Origin: Odontocerum albicorne
Taxonomy: Eukaryota > Arthropoda > Insecta > Trichoptera > Odontoceridae
Direction of reading: 5' to 3'
Assembly: GCA_949825065.1 (NCBI GenBank)
Contig: OX463848.1
Location: forward strand, 40,345,380-40,409,379
DNA: 64,000 nt
The notes under the pieces are model-generated. The model saw nothing but the letters and a program-made list of their open reading frames with translations, was not told where the DNA came from and did not search any database. How positions within the stretch are numbered: the first letter of the stretch is position 1; each line of letters begins with the position of its first letter. Shown one piece after another: positions 21,905 to 31,814 of this stretch. Made by a program: the position numbers and the translations under genes.

Positions 21905-22110
21905 GTTTGTATTTCACTTTTCTTTTATACAATTCAATCTGGAGGGCTTATTTCCATGCGACAATCTCTTACAATTAACCAGAAAAGTGTTGAAAAAGGT
22001 TTAAGTCAAAAACAGATTAATTATTTAAAAATAAATTTGATTTCCAACGAGAATCAAGCCCGCAACCCTCGAATTGGAAGACGGTATGAATAACTAGTCC
22101 TCTGAGGACA
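21905..22110 (-). mobile_element. SINE-W copy
   Basis: Minus orientation: the head near 22050-22105 (GAATCAAGCCCGCAACCCTC on plus, the B-box side), linker, then the tail CCAGAAAAGTGTTGAAAAAG and CAATCTGGAGGGCTTATTTC on plus. Confidence 0.75.
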
Positions 22111-22317
22111 TTTATTATCGTTTGTTTAACTGTGCCTTTTATTTTTTTGTAGGGTTAAAATCTCACAGATCCAAGTAAACGATCTCTGCAATCTTCTTTT
22201 CATATTTTCTAGTTTTTGCCATATCACCCATTAGAGGGGTAGAAAATCGCCTATCTTGAGTATTATTTATAATATTTTTTATTCTTATCCTAACGAGAAG
22301 GATTCGATCCTATCTTA

Positions 22318-22384
22318 TTTTTGCTCCTTTGATACACATATGAAACACGTTTTTGCTCCTTTGATACACATATGAAACACGTTT
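22318..22384. repeat. 33-bp direct duplication
   Basis: TTTTTGCTCCTTTGATACAC plus ATATGAAACACG occurs twice back to back. Confidence 0.9.
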
Positions 22385-22525
22385 TGAAGAAAACAAAAAA
22401 AAATGAATTCAAGTTTTCCAAGTTAATATGATAATTTAACTTTAAGTAATTTACCACTGCCTATCGCCCACGGAGGCTATTTAACCGATTCAGTGCTATA
22501 CACATTTAATTATTTAACACTTCAT

Positions 22526-22877
22526 TGTATCCGACCTTTGCATTCCTTGACAAAATCAAAACAATAAGTACAAAGTCCACACGCCAGGTCATTCAACTCA
22601 TGGCCGGGCGCGGAGCGCATTCCACGCCAGAGCGAGAAGGCACCACATCTGTCTCGCCAGTTCCGTATTTGAATGATACCTACATACAACATTAATCGTT
22701 TTGCGAATGCAAAAACGAGACGTAGGCATATCGCGAGCGCATTCCCGCACACATTCATGAATAGTATAAATACCTACGTTTACCAATAAAATGTCTCTCT
22801 TTCCGCATTGCGATCTATCGAGTTTTATTTATCAACAAATCATTATCATCATATACCTTTAAGGGACATATCCCTAC
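22526..22877 (+). mobile_element. LTR-W solo LTR, divergent copy D
   Basis: Starts TGTATCC and ends CCCTAC. It has a promoter-like TATAAATACC (22767), AATAAA (22784), and the shared 3' blocks CCGCATTGC and ATCATCATATACC...AAGGGACAT seen in the other LTR-W copies. It lies inside a LINE-W copy. Flanking 5-mers (TTCAT, AGTTA) do not match, so the target duplication has been lost or the ends eroded. Confidence 0.55.
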
Positions 22878-22879
22878 AG

Positions 22880-23041
22880 TTACATGGTTACAAAAACCTA
22901 TTCAAGTAATAATTATTTACCGTTACAAAATTCATCAACAATATATAATTACACAGTAAAAATAAAAGTGATTTATTATCAATCAAACGAGAAGGAAGAG
23001 ATGGTGGAGAGGAAAGACAAATTAGAAAAAAGCATGTTATA
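22880..23041 (-). mobile_element. LINE-W, right-hand part before a Tc1/mariner insertion
   Basis: Contains the AGTTACATGGTTACAAAAAC part of the 3' UTR and stops at AAAGCATGTTATA, where the element at 23044 is inserted. The matching continuation resumes at 23727. Confidence 0.75.
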
Positions 23042-23043
23042 TA

Positions 23044-23726
23044 GGGGGGCGTAAAAGAACTGCTATTTTAAATCAATGAAAAAAAACAGTTTTTTTAAAT
23101 GTTCATGTTTATTGGTATCAATGTTTCAATTAGTGCACATGGAAATTATGTGTGGAAAATTATATCGGCCAAATTACCTCCTCAGCTCCTGTTACGGATG
23201 ATGACTCTTTGAACAAAATTTTCAATAACCGATTCATATAAATAGATTCGTATATCAGCAATGACACGAGTGATGTTGGATTTAAGGTCATCGATGGTGT
23301 TTGAATTTTTGGCGTACACTTGAGATTTAAAATAACCCCAGAGAAAGTTATCTAAAGGAGTTAAATCACACGATAGTGGCGGCTAATTCACATTTCCACG
23401 ACGAGAAATTACACGATCGGAAAACTTTTCCTGCAATAAAGCTATTATTTCATCAACAGTATCGTTCGATTGATGCCAACAAAAAGTTTGAATCGTGTCA
23501 CGATATCGTTTCCATTGACCGAAGGTATTATTATCTCATATATAATAGTTGCGCAACAAGAGCTGCAATTTAAATTTTTTTGCCATTTTTCAGCTGTCAA
23601 ATGTATAATATTTATAATGAACATACGAGTACATCATCTACATACCTTACCTATAAATTAATTATGCAGCGGTACACGATTGCAGAACTTAATCAAATTA
23701 AAAATATCAGTTCTTGTTGCGCCACC
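23044..23726 (-). mobile_element. Tc1/mariner-type element nested in LINE-W
   Basis: Ends AGGTGGCGCAACAAGAACTG (right, read inward) and GGGGGGCGTAAAAGAACTGC (left) are imperfect inverted repeats of about 30 bp, flanked by TA (23042-23043, 23727-23728). On the minus strand the C-terminal part of a transposase is readable: SNDTVDEIIALLQEKFSDRV, CDLTPLDNFLWGYFKSQVYA, a TIDDLKSNI helix, and GGNLADIIFHT. CDLTPLDNFLWG carries the last acidic residue. Several stops are present and the first catalytic part is gone. It is related to, but distinct from, the element at 12899. Confidence 0.85.
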
Positions 23727-23975
23727 TATAGATGATAATGTTATATAACTGACGTGAAATTAAGAGCTTCTGAAAATCGCTTTTTAAAACATGTCAATGA
23801 GGGAGCGATTCTTACATTAGTCTTACATTATAACTGCTTCCAGTCTCATTGCATGGACAGTTAAGAACGGCGTAAATAAAAGAAAAGTGGCGAATTGGGA
23901 AAGCCAATAAATAATCTATTTAAGCGTAGCGTAAGTCCATGATCAGAAAGACACTGAATATTCTCGGCGAGATAA
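23727..23975 (-). mobile_element. LINE-W, continuation after the Tc1/mariner insertion
   Basis: Resumes with ATATAACTGACGTGAAATTA and runs through the RT C-terminal coding segment and the GCGTAGCGTAAGTCCATGAT block. Confidence 0.75.
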
Positions 23976-24240
23976 TAGTGGGTGGCGGGTCAGTTAAGGA
24001 TATGAGCAGATTGAGCTGGGCCGGATATATGCAGAGAATACCGTCATCACGAGCACCCAAAATAATCCTGGAGGGACACCAAGGAGCAGAGTGGGCAGGC
24101 CAAGGCTGCGACGGGAGGACGAAGTTGAGAGGGACGCAACTCGGCTGCTGCAGGCGCAGGATTGGAGGCCCGTGGCGGAAGACAGGAGAAGTTGGAGGCG
24201 AAGATTGACGGAGGCCAAAGCTCGATATGGGCTGTAGGAC
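23976..24240 (+). pseudogene. LINE ORF2 C-terminal fragment
   Basis: The start reads RLSWAGYMQRIPSSRAPKII. After a shift at about 24070, an open frame runs to a TAG at 24235-24237: GTPRSRVGRPRLRREDEVER, then DWRPVAEDRRSWRRRLTEAK and ARYGL. This is the standard ending (GRPR.R......D.......W...A.DR..WR) of a non-LTR retrotransposon protein. The stretch is GC-rich against its surroundings. Confidence 0.75.
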
Positions 24241-24504
24241 CATCGAAAGAAAGAAGAAACATTTTGTATAGGTGTTTAAAAAAAACCCAACCTTTACATA
24301 TGCTCTTCTTTAGTTTATTTTAAAAGATTGCCAAAAGTCCTCTTACGTGACAAAAAATGGTTTCAAAAAATCACTGGATCCTTTAGCTACAGTACTAATA
24401 AATATTTTTTCGTAATAAGATGCTCTAACATAATGTTTTCATTAAAACGGTCTTGAGATTTTTTTACACCATCGTTATAGAATTTATCATTCTGTTTCAT
24501 TATC

Positions 24505-24870
24505 AAAGGAAGAGGCAAGCCACTTGAACAATTCAAACGTTGTAATGCAGAGATACTGGCACCAGTTACAAACTAATGTTCGACTCGCTTCGTTATTGGC
24601 ATACTTTAATAAGCGACTGAAAAAAACTCTTAATATCAAGTCAGTAATATAACGTGTTTCATTCCTGATTTTTCTTTCCTCTCCACCATTCCTACCTTTT
24701 CCTCTGATTGATGATACCTTTTTATTTCTACTATATATATTTTTCATGAGTTTTTAAAGGAGAATAATTATATGTCGAATATTTTTTTGCGACCATGTAA
24801 CTAAATTCATCTATTTATTTTTGTCTGATTGGTTGGAATAGATAAACCTATCAGATTGTTTTTTTTTTAC
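24505..24870 (+). mobile_element. LINE-W 3' end
   Basis: Coding traces (LQTNVRLA...RL) and the 3' UTR, ending with GATTGGTTGGAATAGATAAA and a T-rich stretch near 24860. The final CCCGCCAGATTG block is shortened. Confidence 0.65.
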
Positions 24871-24884
24871 AAATAAATAATACA

Positions 24885-25165
24885 TACCATCACGCCATTT
24901 CCCCCTAGGGGTAGACGGAGAGGACAGAGCGCCAGGCTTTCCTATCTCGACACATATTTCGCCTCTTCCACATCCATACACTTTATATAACTCGTACGAT
25001 TTCTATGGCTTCTATTTAGTTTTTTCAGTATATAACTTACTTGATTTGATCATACTTTTCTTGGTATTTCTCTACCACGCTTTCCACTCATAAATGCACT
25101 GTACACATATATTTATTTTGTTAGTTTTTCCCGTCCATTCGTTCTACGTTGTCGGTATTGTAATA
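24885..25165 (-). pseudogene. RTE-like LINE 3' fragment with tail
   Basis: Minus orientation: the tail complement CCCCCTAGGGGTAGACGGAG near 24902, then broken C-terminal coding up to about 25165 (the complement of the TTCGTTCTACGTTG region corresponds to the HVERM-type segment). Confidence 0.5.
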
Positions 25166-25475
25166 TATAGTATTTTCAATTTTTGAAGTCAAGTCTTTTG
25201 AATGTCTGAAGTGGAGTTCGTAATTTTTTTTCAGGAGATTCTGTATCTGATTTTCCTGTATTTTTCAGGATTACATGGCATGTGGACAGCCAGCTATTCC
25301 TTCGATTCTTTTAGGGTGTGCTTGGTTGTAAGCTTCCTATAGCCTAACCATGAGAAACTATATGTGGACTCCGAGTTTTATCCATTTTTTGAACTTGATC
25401 TCATCAATAACGACTTCTCTATCTTTTGATTTCTTCGGTTTTACACGTTATCCTTATTTCTGAATTTCAAATTAT

Positions 25476-26562
25476 TTAACCTTTCCCTTCCTGTGCTAAA
25501 AAAATCCGCGCGTTCCGGTATTGTGTATTCAATACACATGTAAAAATGAGCGATTTAAAATCAGAAAAATAAGAATATTCATAGCCAATCGCTTAAATTA
25601 ATTAAATTTGAAGTGAAAAGTGATAATTGAAATTTTATTGCTGAAAACATGAAAAAACATCGGCCGACGTTCACAAAACGGGCACAGATACCACCCCGTA
25701 TGGATGCCCGCGAGCTACTGAGACGGGACTCGGAACACTAACACTGTGTATGGCAGGGGTGCGCAAATCATGGCCCGCGGGCCACATGTGGCCCAGTTTA
25801 AGATTTTGTGGGGCCCTTTCGAGGTTTCCAACTTTCCACACATTTTGCATTTCATTATTGATAAAATAAAAAACAAATTTCGTGCACGTTTATTATATTG
25901 ATTTGCAAAATTATAAAATCGAAGTGTCGAAACAGGTTAACTGATGAAAACTTAACCAATCAACTGCGATTCGCGACGTCCAAAATACCAGTCGATATTA
26001 AAAAAAAAAATGTTTCATTTATTTAACAAAGTAATAAAATAATTCGATTGTAAGTTGTTTGTTTATTTTTAATACAAAAAAACGTCATATTATTATTAAG
26101 TTATAAAATATTTATATGTGTGGCCCATCCAAGACTTGCAATGTTTTATTTGGCACACCAATTGATTTCAGATTGCCACCCCTAGTGTATGGTATACCTC
26201 GAAGGAAGGAACATCTGCGAACTGAGATTCTATTTCTTGCGTTCCCATATACCGAAGTAGAGTGAGACATGAATAGCGTCGCTTCCTCACCCATAGCGGT
26301 TTTTTAGAATGAATAAACCTACGTCACACACTGGCACACGTTTGATTGTATTGGGGAATTAATTCCCGATTTTCACAAAATATCTCTGATGTGGCCTATA
26401 AGTGCTAATTATTATTAATATTAATTTTCATTCAATGCGTAAATGTATTACGGAGGAATACCTAAAATTTGAACCCAGTATTTATTATATTTATAGAGAT
26501 ATGTATTAAAGTTTTTAGAAGCAATGTGTACTAGTTACACATCACAGGGAAGGAAGGGTTAG
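25476..26562. mobile_element. piggyBac-like TTAA element, copy 1, with nested hAT
   Basis: Left end TTAACCTTTCCCTTCCTGTG; the right end reads CACAGGGAAGGAAGGGTTAG (TTAA decayed to TTAG). Sequence is shared with copies at 32081-32523 and 43030-43691, including the ATACCGAAGTAGAGTGAGAC and ACATCGGCCGACGTT regions. Short palindromes lie just inside each end (TGTGTATTCAATACACA at 25522-25538; TGTGTACTAGTTACACA at 26525-26541). No transposase was found. Confidence 0.85.
25754..26184. mobile_element. Non-autonomous hAT insertion with 8-bp duplication
   Basis: Begins CAGGGGTGCGCAAATC and ends GCCACCCCTA, with identical GTGTATGG on both sides (25746-25753, 26185-26192). CAGGGGTG ends with an 8-bp duplication and the TGGCCCGCGGGCC subterminal motif are typical hAT features. 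The copy of the host element at 43030-43691 has the uninterrupted sequence with one GTGTATG-type site, which confirms the insertion. Confidence 0.9.
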
Positions 26563-26707
26563 CTAGTTATACGTCGCAAGACCTTCAATTCTGATGTTTT
26601 AATAAGTGCCCTCGTTCGTGTCGTATCTGCTCCACTTTCAATAGCATGTGTCAACACATGTTTTATACTCGTAGATCCTTAGTTTACTATCTGTTGCTAT
26701 GTACTCA

Positions 26708-26905
26708 TGTTTTCGTGTATGTGAGCGTATAATCTGCCCTTTTTCATGTATGTGAGCGTAGAATTTGCCCTTTTTCATGTATGTGAGCGTATAATCTGCA
26801 CTTTTTCATGTATGTGAGCGTATAATCTGCCCTTTTTCATGTATGTGAGCGCATAATCGGCATTTTTTCATGTATGTGAGCGTATAATCTGCCCTTTTTT
26901 ATTAA
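26708..26905. repeat. Minisatellite, 31-32-bp unit, about 6 copies
   Basis: Unit GTATGTGAGCGTATAATCTG plus CCCTTTTTCAT. Copies are contiguous with no unique spacers, so it is a simple tandem array. Confidence 0.9.
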
Positions 26906-27149
26906 TTAAAAAATCGTAGCGCTGTTTTTTTTTTTATTGTTTTTTTATGTTTTACATTTGATAACCGTTTAACCCAATAACGTCAAATTACAAGAAAAAA
27001 GGTAAATTGTTGTTCATGAATACGACAATTGTTGTTCATGAGTACGTTCATGAATACGACATCGAATTCATGATGGCGTAAATAATAGTCAATCAACAAA
27101 GGGTTTGGTATTATTCCTGTTAGCAATTTGTATATGTATAAACAAGTGC

Positions 27150-27440
27150 GTAGACCTCTTCTAACGCTGAAGGCGCAGTATCCAAGCATATCGATTCTTC
27201 TAACGCTGAAGGCGCAGTATCCAAGCATATCGATTATTCTAACGCTGAAGGCGCAGTATCCATGCATATCGATTCTTTGATGCTGAAGGCGCATTATCCA
27301 AGCATATTGATTCTTTAACGCTTAAGGCGCAGTATCCAAGCATATCGATTCTTCTAACGCTGAAGGCGCAGTATCCAAGCATATCGATTCTTCTAACACT
27401 TAAGGCGGCGAATAAGAAGTATCCAAGCATATCGATTAAA
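27150..27440 (-). repeat. 39-bp in-frame minisatellite inside the LINE ORF, about 7 copies
   Basis: The motif AAGCATATCGAT recurs at 27184, 27223, 27262, 27300, 27338, 27377 and 27425 (spacings 39, 39, 39-1, 39-1, 39, 48). The repeat encodes RIDMLGYCAFSVR, 13 residues, so most units keep the frame; two units lost one base each and one gained 9 bp. The single-copy equivalent is the LG...S...RR segment that normally precedes the YKLL motif in jockey-like proteins. Confidence 0.85.
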
Positions 27441-28046
27441 CATGTTGGATAGAGCCATGGGTAAAATCCGTACTCTTTGAAATAAAGCTGTCACAGAAAT
27501 CTCTCTTGGACTCGCTTAACTATCGGAGAATTTTGGATTCCTCTCGGGTTCTAAACGATTGATTCGCACTCTAATCTACTGCGAACCAGTGCGAATTATA
27601 AAGAAATATCATAAAAGGCCCACCATCAAATTACCTTGAGGCTCTTATCACAAATTCTAGAACTTGAAGACTGGCAGATACACACATACTCTCAATATGA
27701 TAACCGAATGCATATTTACTGTTGAATATGATGCCATGGTGTTTGGTAGTGTTGGCACGCAATATGGGCTGATCATCGATTCAGTATTTTAAGTGCTGCT
27801 GGGTTCCAGTTCTTGAAAAAGTTATGAACTTACATTTAGAGATGTAGAATCGCAGCTTAGTGGTCTCACTCTACTTCCAGACACCATTCAAATCAATATC
27901 AAGTTCCAGACATTCTTGGAGATACTCAATTCGTTTAAACAGTTTTAAATAATCGACAAACAGTAAGTACTTTGGAATGCCTGGTGTCTCGACCGATATC
28001 ATTGATCAAAATTAATGATGTCTGTTGTGTTGAACAGTGCTATATA
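27441..28046 (-). other. RT palm and thumb part of the same LINE
   Basis: This is the portion upstream of the minisatellite in gene order. It is separated here so that the position of the mutated FVDY box (about 27955) and the INDI-type motif (about 28000) can be found. It belongs to the pseudogene entry at 26983-28046. Confidence 0.7.
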
Positions 28047-28967
28047 CTACCTTGATCAAAAAGTTTTAGGACTTTATTCATAAAATCGAAAATACAAGTT
28101 TATTCATCAAAATCGATATGGTCCCCTTCAAAGTAATCCCCATCGACTGCAACGCACTTACGCCAGCGCTTGGTTCAATCCTCGAAACACCCGCTGGTAC
28201 TCAATTTTCGGCATCTGATGGACATCAAAGCCGTCTTCGTTTTTTTCATGACATCCTCTCGGGTGCTGTAACGCGTTCCGCGAAGCGGTTTTTTAAGTCG
28301 CTTGAACAGGAAAAAGTCGCAGGGAGCCAGATCAGATGAATTCAAAGGCTGCTGGATAGTAGTCGTTTTGATTTTGGTCAAAAACTCATGGAAATCATGT
28401 CTTTCGCGATTTCAACGCGGTCCTTTTTTTGCATGAAATTGAGATCTTTCGGCATCAGTTTTGCAGCGACACGTCTGAGGCCCAAATCACTAACCAACAT
28501 GTCTTGAGCGGATCCATAAGCGATGTTCAAGTCCTCTGCCAGCTCTCTGATGGTCAATTTGCATTTTTGGTCAACATTTCTTTGATTTTGTCGATGTTTT
28601 GATCGGTTTTCGACTGCCACTGCGTTCGTCATCCTCGACCGACTCACGACCACTTCTGAAGCGTTCGTGCCACCAAAAAACACTTCTCCAACATTTCCAA
28701 GGTCTGCGGACCGTTAAATCCGTTTTTCACACAAAATTTAATGTAAACTCGTTGATGCCATTTTCAAACTTGTAAAAAATCGAAAACACGCACAAAAGTA
28801 GATGTACTCAGTACAGTGTAACTTTTACAAATGTCAAGTTATGACGCTGAAATTTGAAGGGAAGTGTCAATGATAGATGTGGTAACCTAACAAAAAAAAA
28901 AGAATTCCAATCGGGTGACTGACAGCGCCACACGGTGGCCGGTCTTAAAACTTTTTGATCAAGGTAG
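28047..28967 (-). mobile_element. Mariner element, internally deleted, TA target site
   Basis: Perfect 22-bp inverted ends beginning CTACCTTGATCAAAAAGTTT, each flanked by TA (28045-28046, 28968-28969). It is 921 bp, about 400 bp shorter than a full mariner. It is inserted in the LINE at 26983-28046. The near-perfect ends suggest relatively recent movement. Confidence 0.9.
28175..28683 (-). pseudogene. Mariner transposase lacking the catalytic centre
   Basis: N-terminal part (28683 down to 28378): FFGGTNASEVV, KLTIRELAEDLNIAYGSAQD (helix-turn-helix), LGLRRVAAKLMPKDL, KKDRVEIAKDM. It then joins at about 28380 to the C-terminal part: LNSSDLAPCDFFLFKRLKKP and RGTRYSTREDV. The first two catalytic Asp residues, normally in the GDETW and HDNA motifs, are deleted; only the third (APCDFF) remains. 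The product could bind DNA at most. Confidence 0.85.
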
Positions 28968-28984
28968 TAGGTTTTGATTATTGT

Positions 28985-29620
28985 TTACAGCCTAGATTAT
29001 ACAATTCTTGATGGAAAGCTACCACACATTAAGAGTGTCAGCTCTTGTATTTTGCTGGTCAGCAGCGAATCATGCATCTCCAGTTTGGAGTGGCTCCTCA
29101 CATGCTAGACAGGTTTATAATGTAGCTATGACTGAAACCGGGAGGATAATAACAGGGTGCTTAAAAGCAATACCAGGGTTGAAAATATACCAATTGATCT
29201 GTATCGCCCTACATAAGATTTGCAGAAGTGTTGCAGCTGACATAGAAAGAACAAAACAAGTCTTGAATCCAAGACGTCTTATATGGTCACCAGCCAATAA
29301 TATCGAGATTGAAATCCATGAAGAGAGTGTAAGAACTGACGTTTCCTCGGGATAAAGTGCGTTTTCTGATGTAGAATGAAAAACACCTGATGCCTGGATG
29401 CAGCTCTCAGGTTAGATGCCAACTACCTTGGTCTACTCGGATAACACTGAATAGACTTAGAGAAACTGTGACTGACTAGATTCGAGATACACATGGAGTG
29501 ATGAGGTTTCTTGGACGAAAGTAGCACTGAATACGATTGTGGGTTTATATGCTACAGGACTCACAACACATGCTAGTTTGTCCGAACATCGGGACTGCAT
29601 GCTCTAGGCAGGACCTGGTT
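28985..29620 (+). pseudogene. Jockey/R1-like RT C-terminal region
   Basis: The open part (29008-29355) includes WSAANHASPVWSGSSHARQV, then TGRIITGCLKAIPGLKIYQL and a VAADIERTK helix. It matches the A.Y.SPVW..S.H...VD......RII.G.L..TP segment of jockey-type retrotransposons. After a stop, shifted frames continue with LNRLRETVT-like, MRFLGR-like and CDCG-type pieces up to about 29610. Confidence 0.75.
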
Positions 29621-29744
29621 GTTGCGGATAATGCAGTGATACCTGTTGCCTCCTACTGGAAACACGTGACATAAATGGTCCGTGCACGGAAATGAATGGA
29701 AAACAAAATATTTAAGTCACAAAGTCTTTTAAAAGTCCTAATAT

Positions 29745-29910
29745 TATATGTTGTTTATAGTTAAGGCATTAACGTTGTGGAGGTTTAAAATTATTGTAAT
29801 TTTTTTTTATCAAACACTGTTTATTCCATTTTTTTGTGACGGTATAATCCTACCGGTTTCAAGGCTTTCACCTCATCTTCAGGGGAGCACAAACAAGACT
29901 AAATTCGGAC
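29745..29910 (-). mobile_element. PLE-A terminal repeat, inverted copy
   Basis: Minus orientation of the PLE-A end: AATGCCTTAACTATAAACAA complement, TGTTTATTCCA, ACGGTATAATCCTACCGG, then TCTTCAGGGGAGCACAAACA. It faces the GIY-YIG-bearing copy at 29945, the common head-to-head arrangement of Penelope-like ends. Confidence 0.75.
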
Positions 29911-29944
29911 TGAAACTCTTATTTAATGGGTAAGGCAAAAATGG

Positions 29945-30400
29945 AATACTTAGCAACAGTGATGTGTATAAACTTTTATGTGCTGACTGTGATAATTTCT
30001 ATATAGGAAAGACAGGAAGATCTTTTGAAAAGAGATTTCGTGAACACAAATCCGCCTTAACAAATCCTCTTATTTATTCTGAAATGGCTAATCATTGTCA
30101 CCGTGAAAACTATACTTTTTCTATCGATGATGCCAAATTCTTACATATCAGTAGTAACGGAAATAAATTGGACATATTAGAGGCCCTAGAAATTTCTAAG
30201 TCAGTACATCGATCCGAACATCTGGTGAACAGTTATATCCCAAAAATCTCTCCGCTCTTGGCCGAAATCGTCCCATGCCTCCCTCACCCCTCAGTTCCCA
30301 ACCGTTGAAGCGTGTATATCGGTACCAGTTCGAACAGCATTTAGTCTTGTTTGCGCTCCCATGAAGATGAGGGGAAAGCCTTGAAACCGGTAGGGTTATA
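29945..30400 (+). mobile_element. PLE-A: GIY-YIG domain and 3' terminus
   Basis: 5'-truncated Penelope-like element. It consists of the C-terminal endonuclease coding region followed by the terminal motif CTTGAAACCGGTAGGGTTAT near 30380. In this copy the hammerhead-like core reads ATGAAGA rather than CTGAAGA, so it is probably inactive. Confidence 0.85.
29964..30308 (+). pseudogene. GIY-YIG endonuclease domain of a Penelope-like reverse transcriptase
   Basis: 114 residues, open. KLLCADCDNFYIGKTGRSFE followed by KRFREHKSAL is the Penelope form of the GIY-YIG fold, with CxxC upstream, FYIGKTGR and the RFREH segment. The later LDILEALEI segment contains the conserved Glu region. In intact elements this domain sits after the reverse transcriptase and nicks the target DNA. 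The RT portion is absent, so this is a truncated copy whose ATG is arbitrary. The frame is uninterrupted, suggesting a fairly young copy. Confidence 0.9.
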
Positions 30401-30405
30401 CCGTC

Positions 30406-30858
30406 ATAATATTATGTAAAAGGAAAAATAAGTAAATAAAAAACTTATTTTATATTTTTGTGTTCACCACAGGTTTATTTTTAGGTTTACAATCGGTTTC
30501 GAAGACCACCGTCTTCATCGTCAGGTGAAGATAAATTAAATTGGTAAAAATATATTTCCTGTACAAGTGTAAATAATATAATATAAAAGGATTGAGATAG
30601 GGGGAGAGATGTGATACAATGGTAAATGGGGCGGGGAAAAATGAAAAGGAATCTTTAGGGCAGGTCAAGTCTGGATATCCAAGGGGGTGTATTTTAAATA
30701 GGAAACATATTAAGCAGAGGGCTATTATGAAAATTGGTTTGGTTGTTGATGATATTTAAATTTAATTTTTATTTACTTCTTTTCCCTTTTACATAAAACA
30801 TGGCACCACAAAGTGAAACTATAGTCTTTTGGAAGATTCAAGAAGTCATAATATTAAT
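30406..30858. mobile_element. PLE-B non-autonomous element, copy 1
   Basis: About 440 bp flanked by GTCATAATATTA on both sides (30402-30413, 30843-30856 region). Ends ATGTAAAAGGAAAAATAAGT and its inverse (ACTTCTTTTCCCTTTTACAT). Contains the minus-strand hammerhead-like core at about 30488-30530. Copy 2 at 38855-39312 has the same flanks, so the insertion predates the duplication of the composite. Confidence 0.7.
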
Positions 30859-31539
30859 TCTTCGATTATTCGTCTGTTAATTTTTATTCTAGTAAAATCG
30901 AATTTCGTTGAAAATTTTCACCTCCAAATGTTTTCGAACGATAAATTCGCAATCGACTATTTTACCTCACTCTCTAGACAATATATACAATATAATTATT
31001 TGCCATTCTTCAGATACGGAATTTTCCTTGTCACCGTCCGTTCAGCACATTTTTTGCCTCGCATCGCTGTCACCTGTGATAATACGTATTGTGATTAATG
31101 GATCTTTGGACTCGAATAATCCCTCTCTTTTGTGGACGTTGTCCCTCATTGTTAACATTTGAAAGACTAGAGATGGTGGACACGGAGAACTTTTGATAAA
31201 TCGAACTCATAAAACGTTTTCATACTATGCTAGGATAAAATACACTTTTGCCAACGTTCTTTCCAATCCGCAACAATACATTTGTGGAACGCCCTTTTTT
31301 GGACTGCCTTTAGCTCACCCAGCGATGTTGGGAGTATGTCGTGATATAGACGTTTGGCGATCTATCCTTTCTGTCTAACCCAACGGGTAAAGGCATGGTG
31401 TATATGTAAATAATAGGCAGAAATAAAACATACGTGTATTAAACTACGCTTTCAATATTTGACAGTTTTAAAAACAATCACTACCGATCTTACATATTTT
31501 AAGAATACTCGTATCATGCATCATTCAAAAAAATATATC

Positions 31540-31770
31540 TTTGTTCACCTTACCTTCCAAGTATATATTTTTGGACGAAGAGTTGTTGGATGGAATCGAG
31601 TCGATGTTAAAACTTATCTTGGTAGTTCTAAGACAAAATATCCAGCATGAAGAAGGGTTTTAACAAAGTGTGGTAGAAGGCGTGTGAGAGGAAGACCATT
31701 CCTCAGCATTGAGGTTAGGATTCAGAAGAAGTCCGGAGCTATTAGAGCTTCTCAAAAAATATTAATTTAT
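31540..31770 (+). pseudogene. RTE-like LINE fragment
   Basis: Broken plus-strand traces: TGGAATCGAGTCGATGTTAA (WxRVD-like), GTGGTAGAAGGCGTGTGAGA (basic GRRRVRGRP-like). Preceded at 31355-31400 by the CTAACCCAACGGGTAAAGGC tail of another copy. Confidence 0.5.
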
Positions 31771-31814
31771 GAAGCGAAACACTGTGCCATATATCTCGTA
31801 GCATGGGGACTACT

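Larger units (their letters stand above)
26983..28046 (-). pseudogene. LINE (jockey/CR1-like) reverse transcriptase with internal minisatellite
   Basis: Minus-strand reading gives the RT palm region: PKYLLFVDYLKLFKRIEYLQ (normally F-A-D-D; here FVDY, so one catalytic Asp is lost). It continues with KLRFYISKCKFITFSRTGTQ, an HGIIFNSKYAFGYHI stretch, ALVRSRLECESIV, VKRVQERFL, and after the repeat RRGLRTCLYIYKLLTGIIPN. These match in order the palm, thumb and C-terminal segments of jockey-like ORF2. Stops and shifts are frequent. The upstream end is cut by the mariner at 28047. Confidence 0.85.

Noticed and set aside
26708..26905. CRISPR-like regular repeats
   Set aside because: The 31-32-bp units are contiguous with no unique spacers, and the context is eukaryotic.
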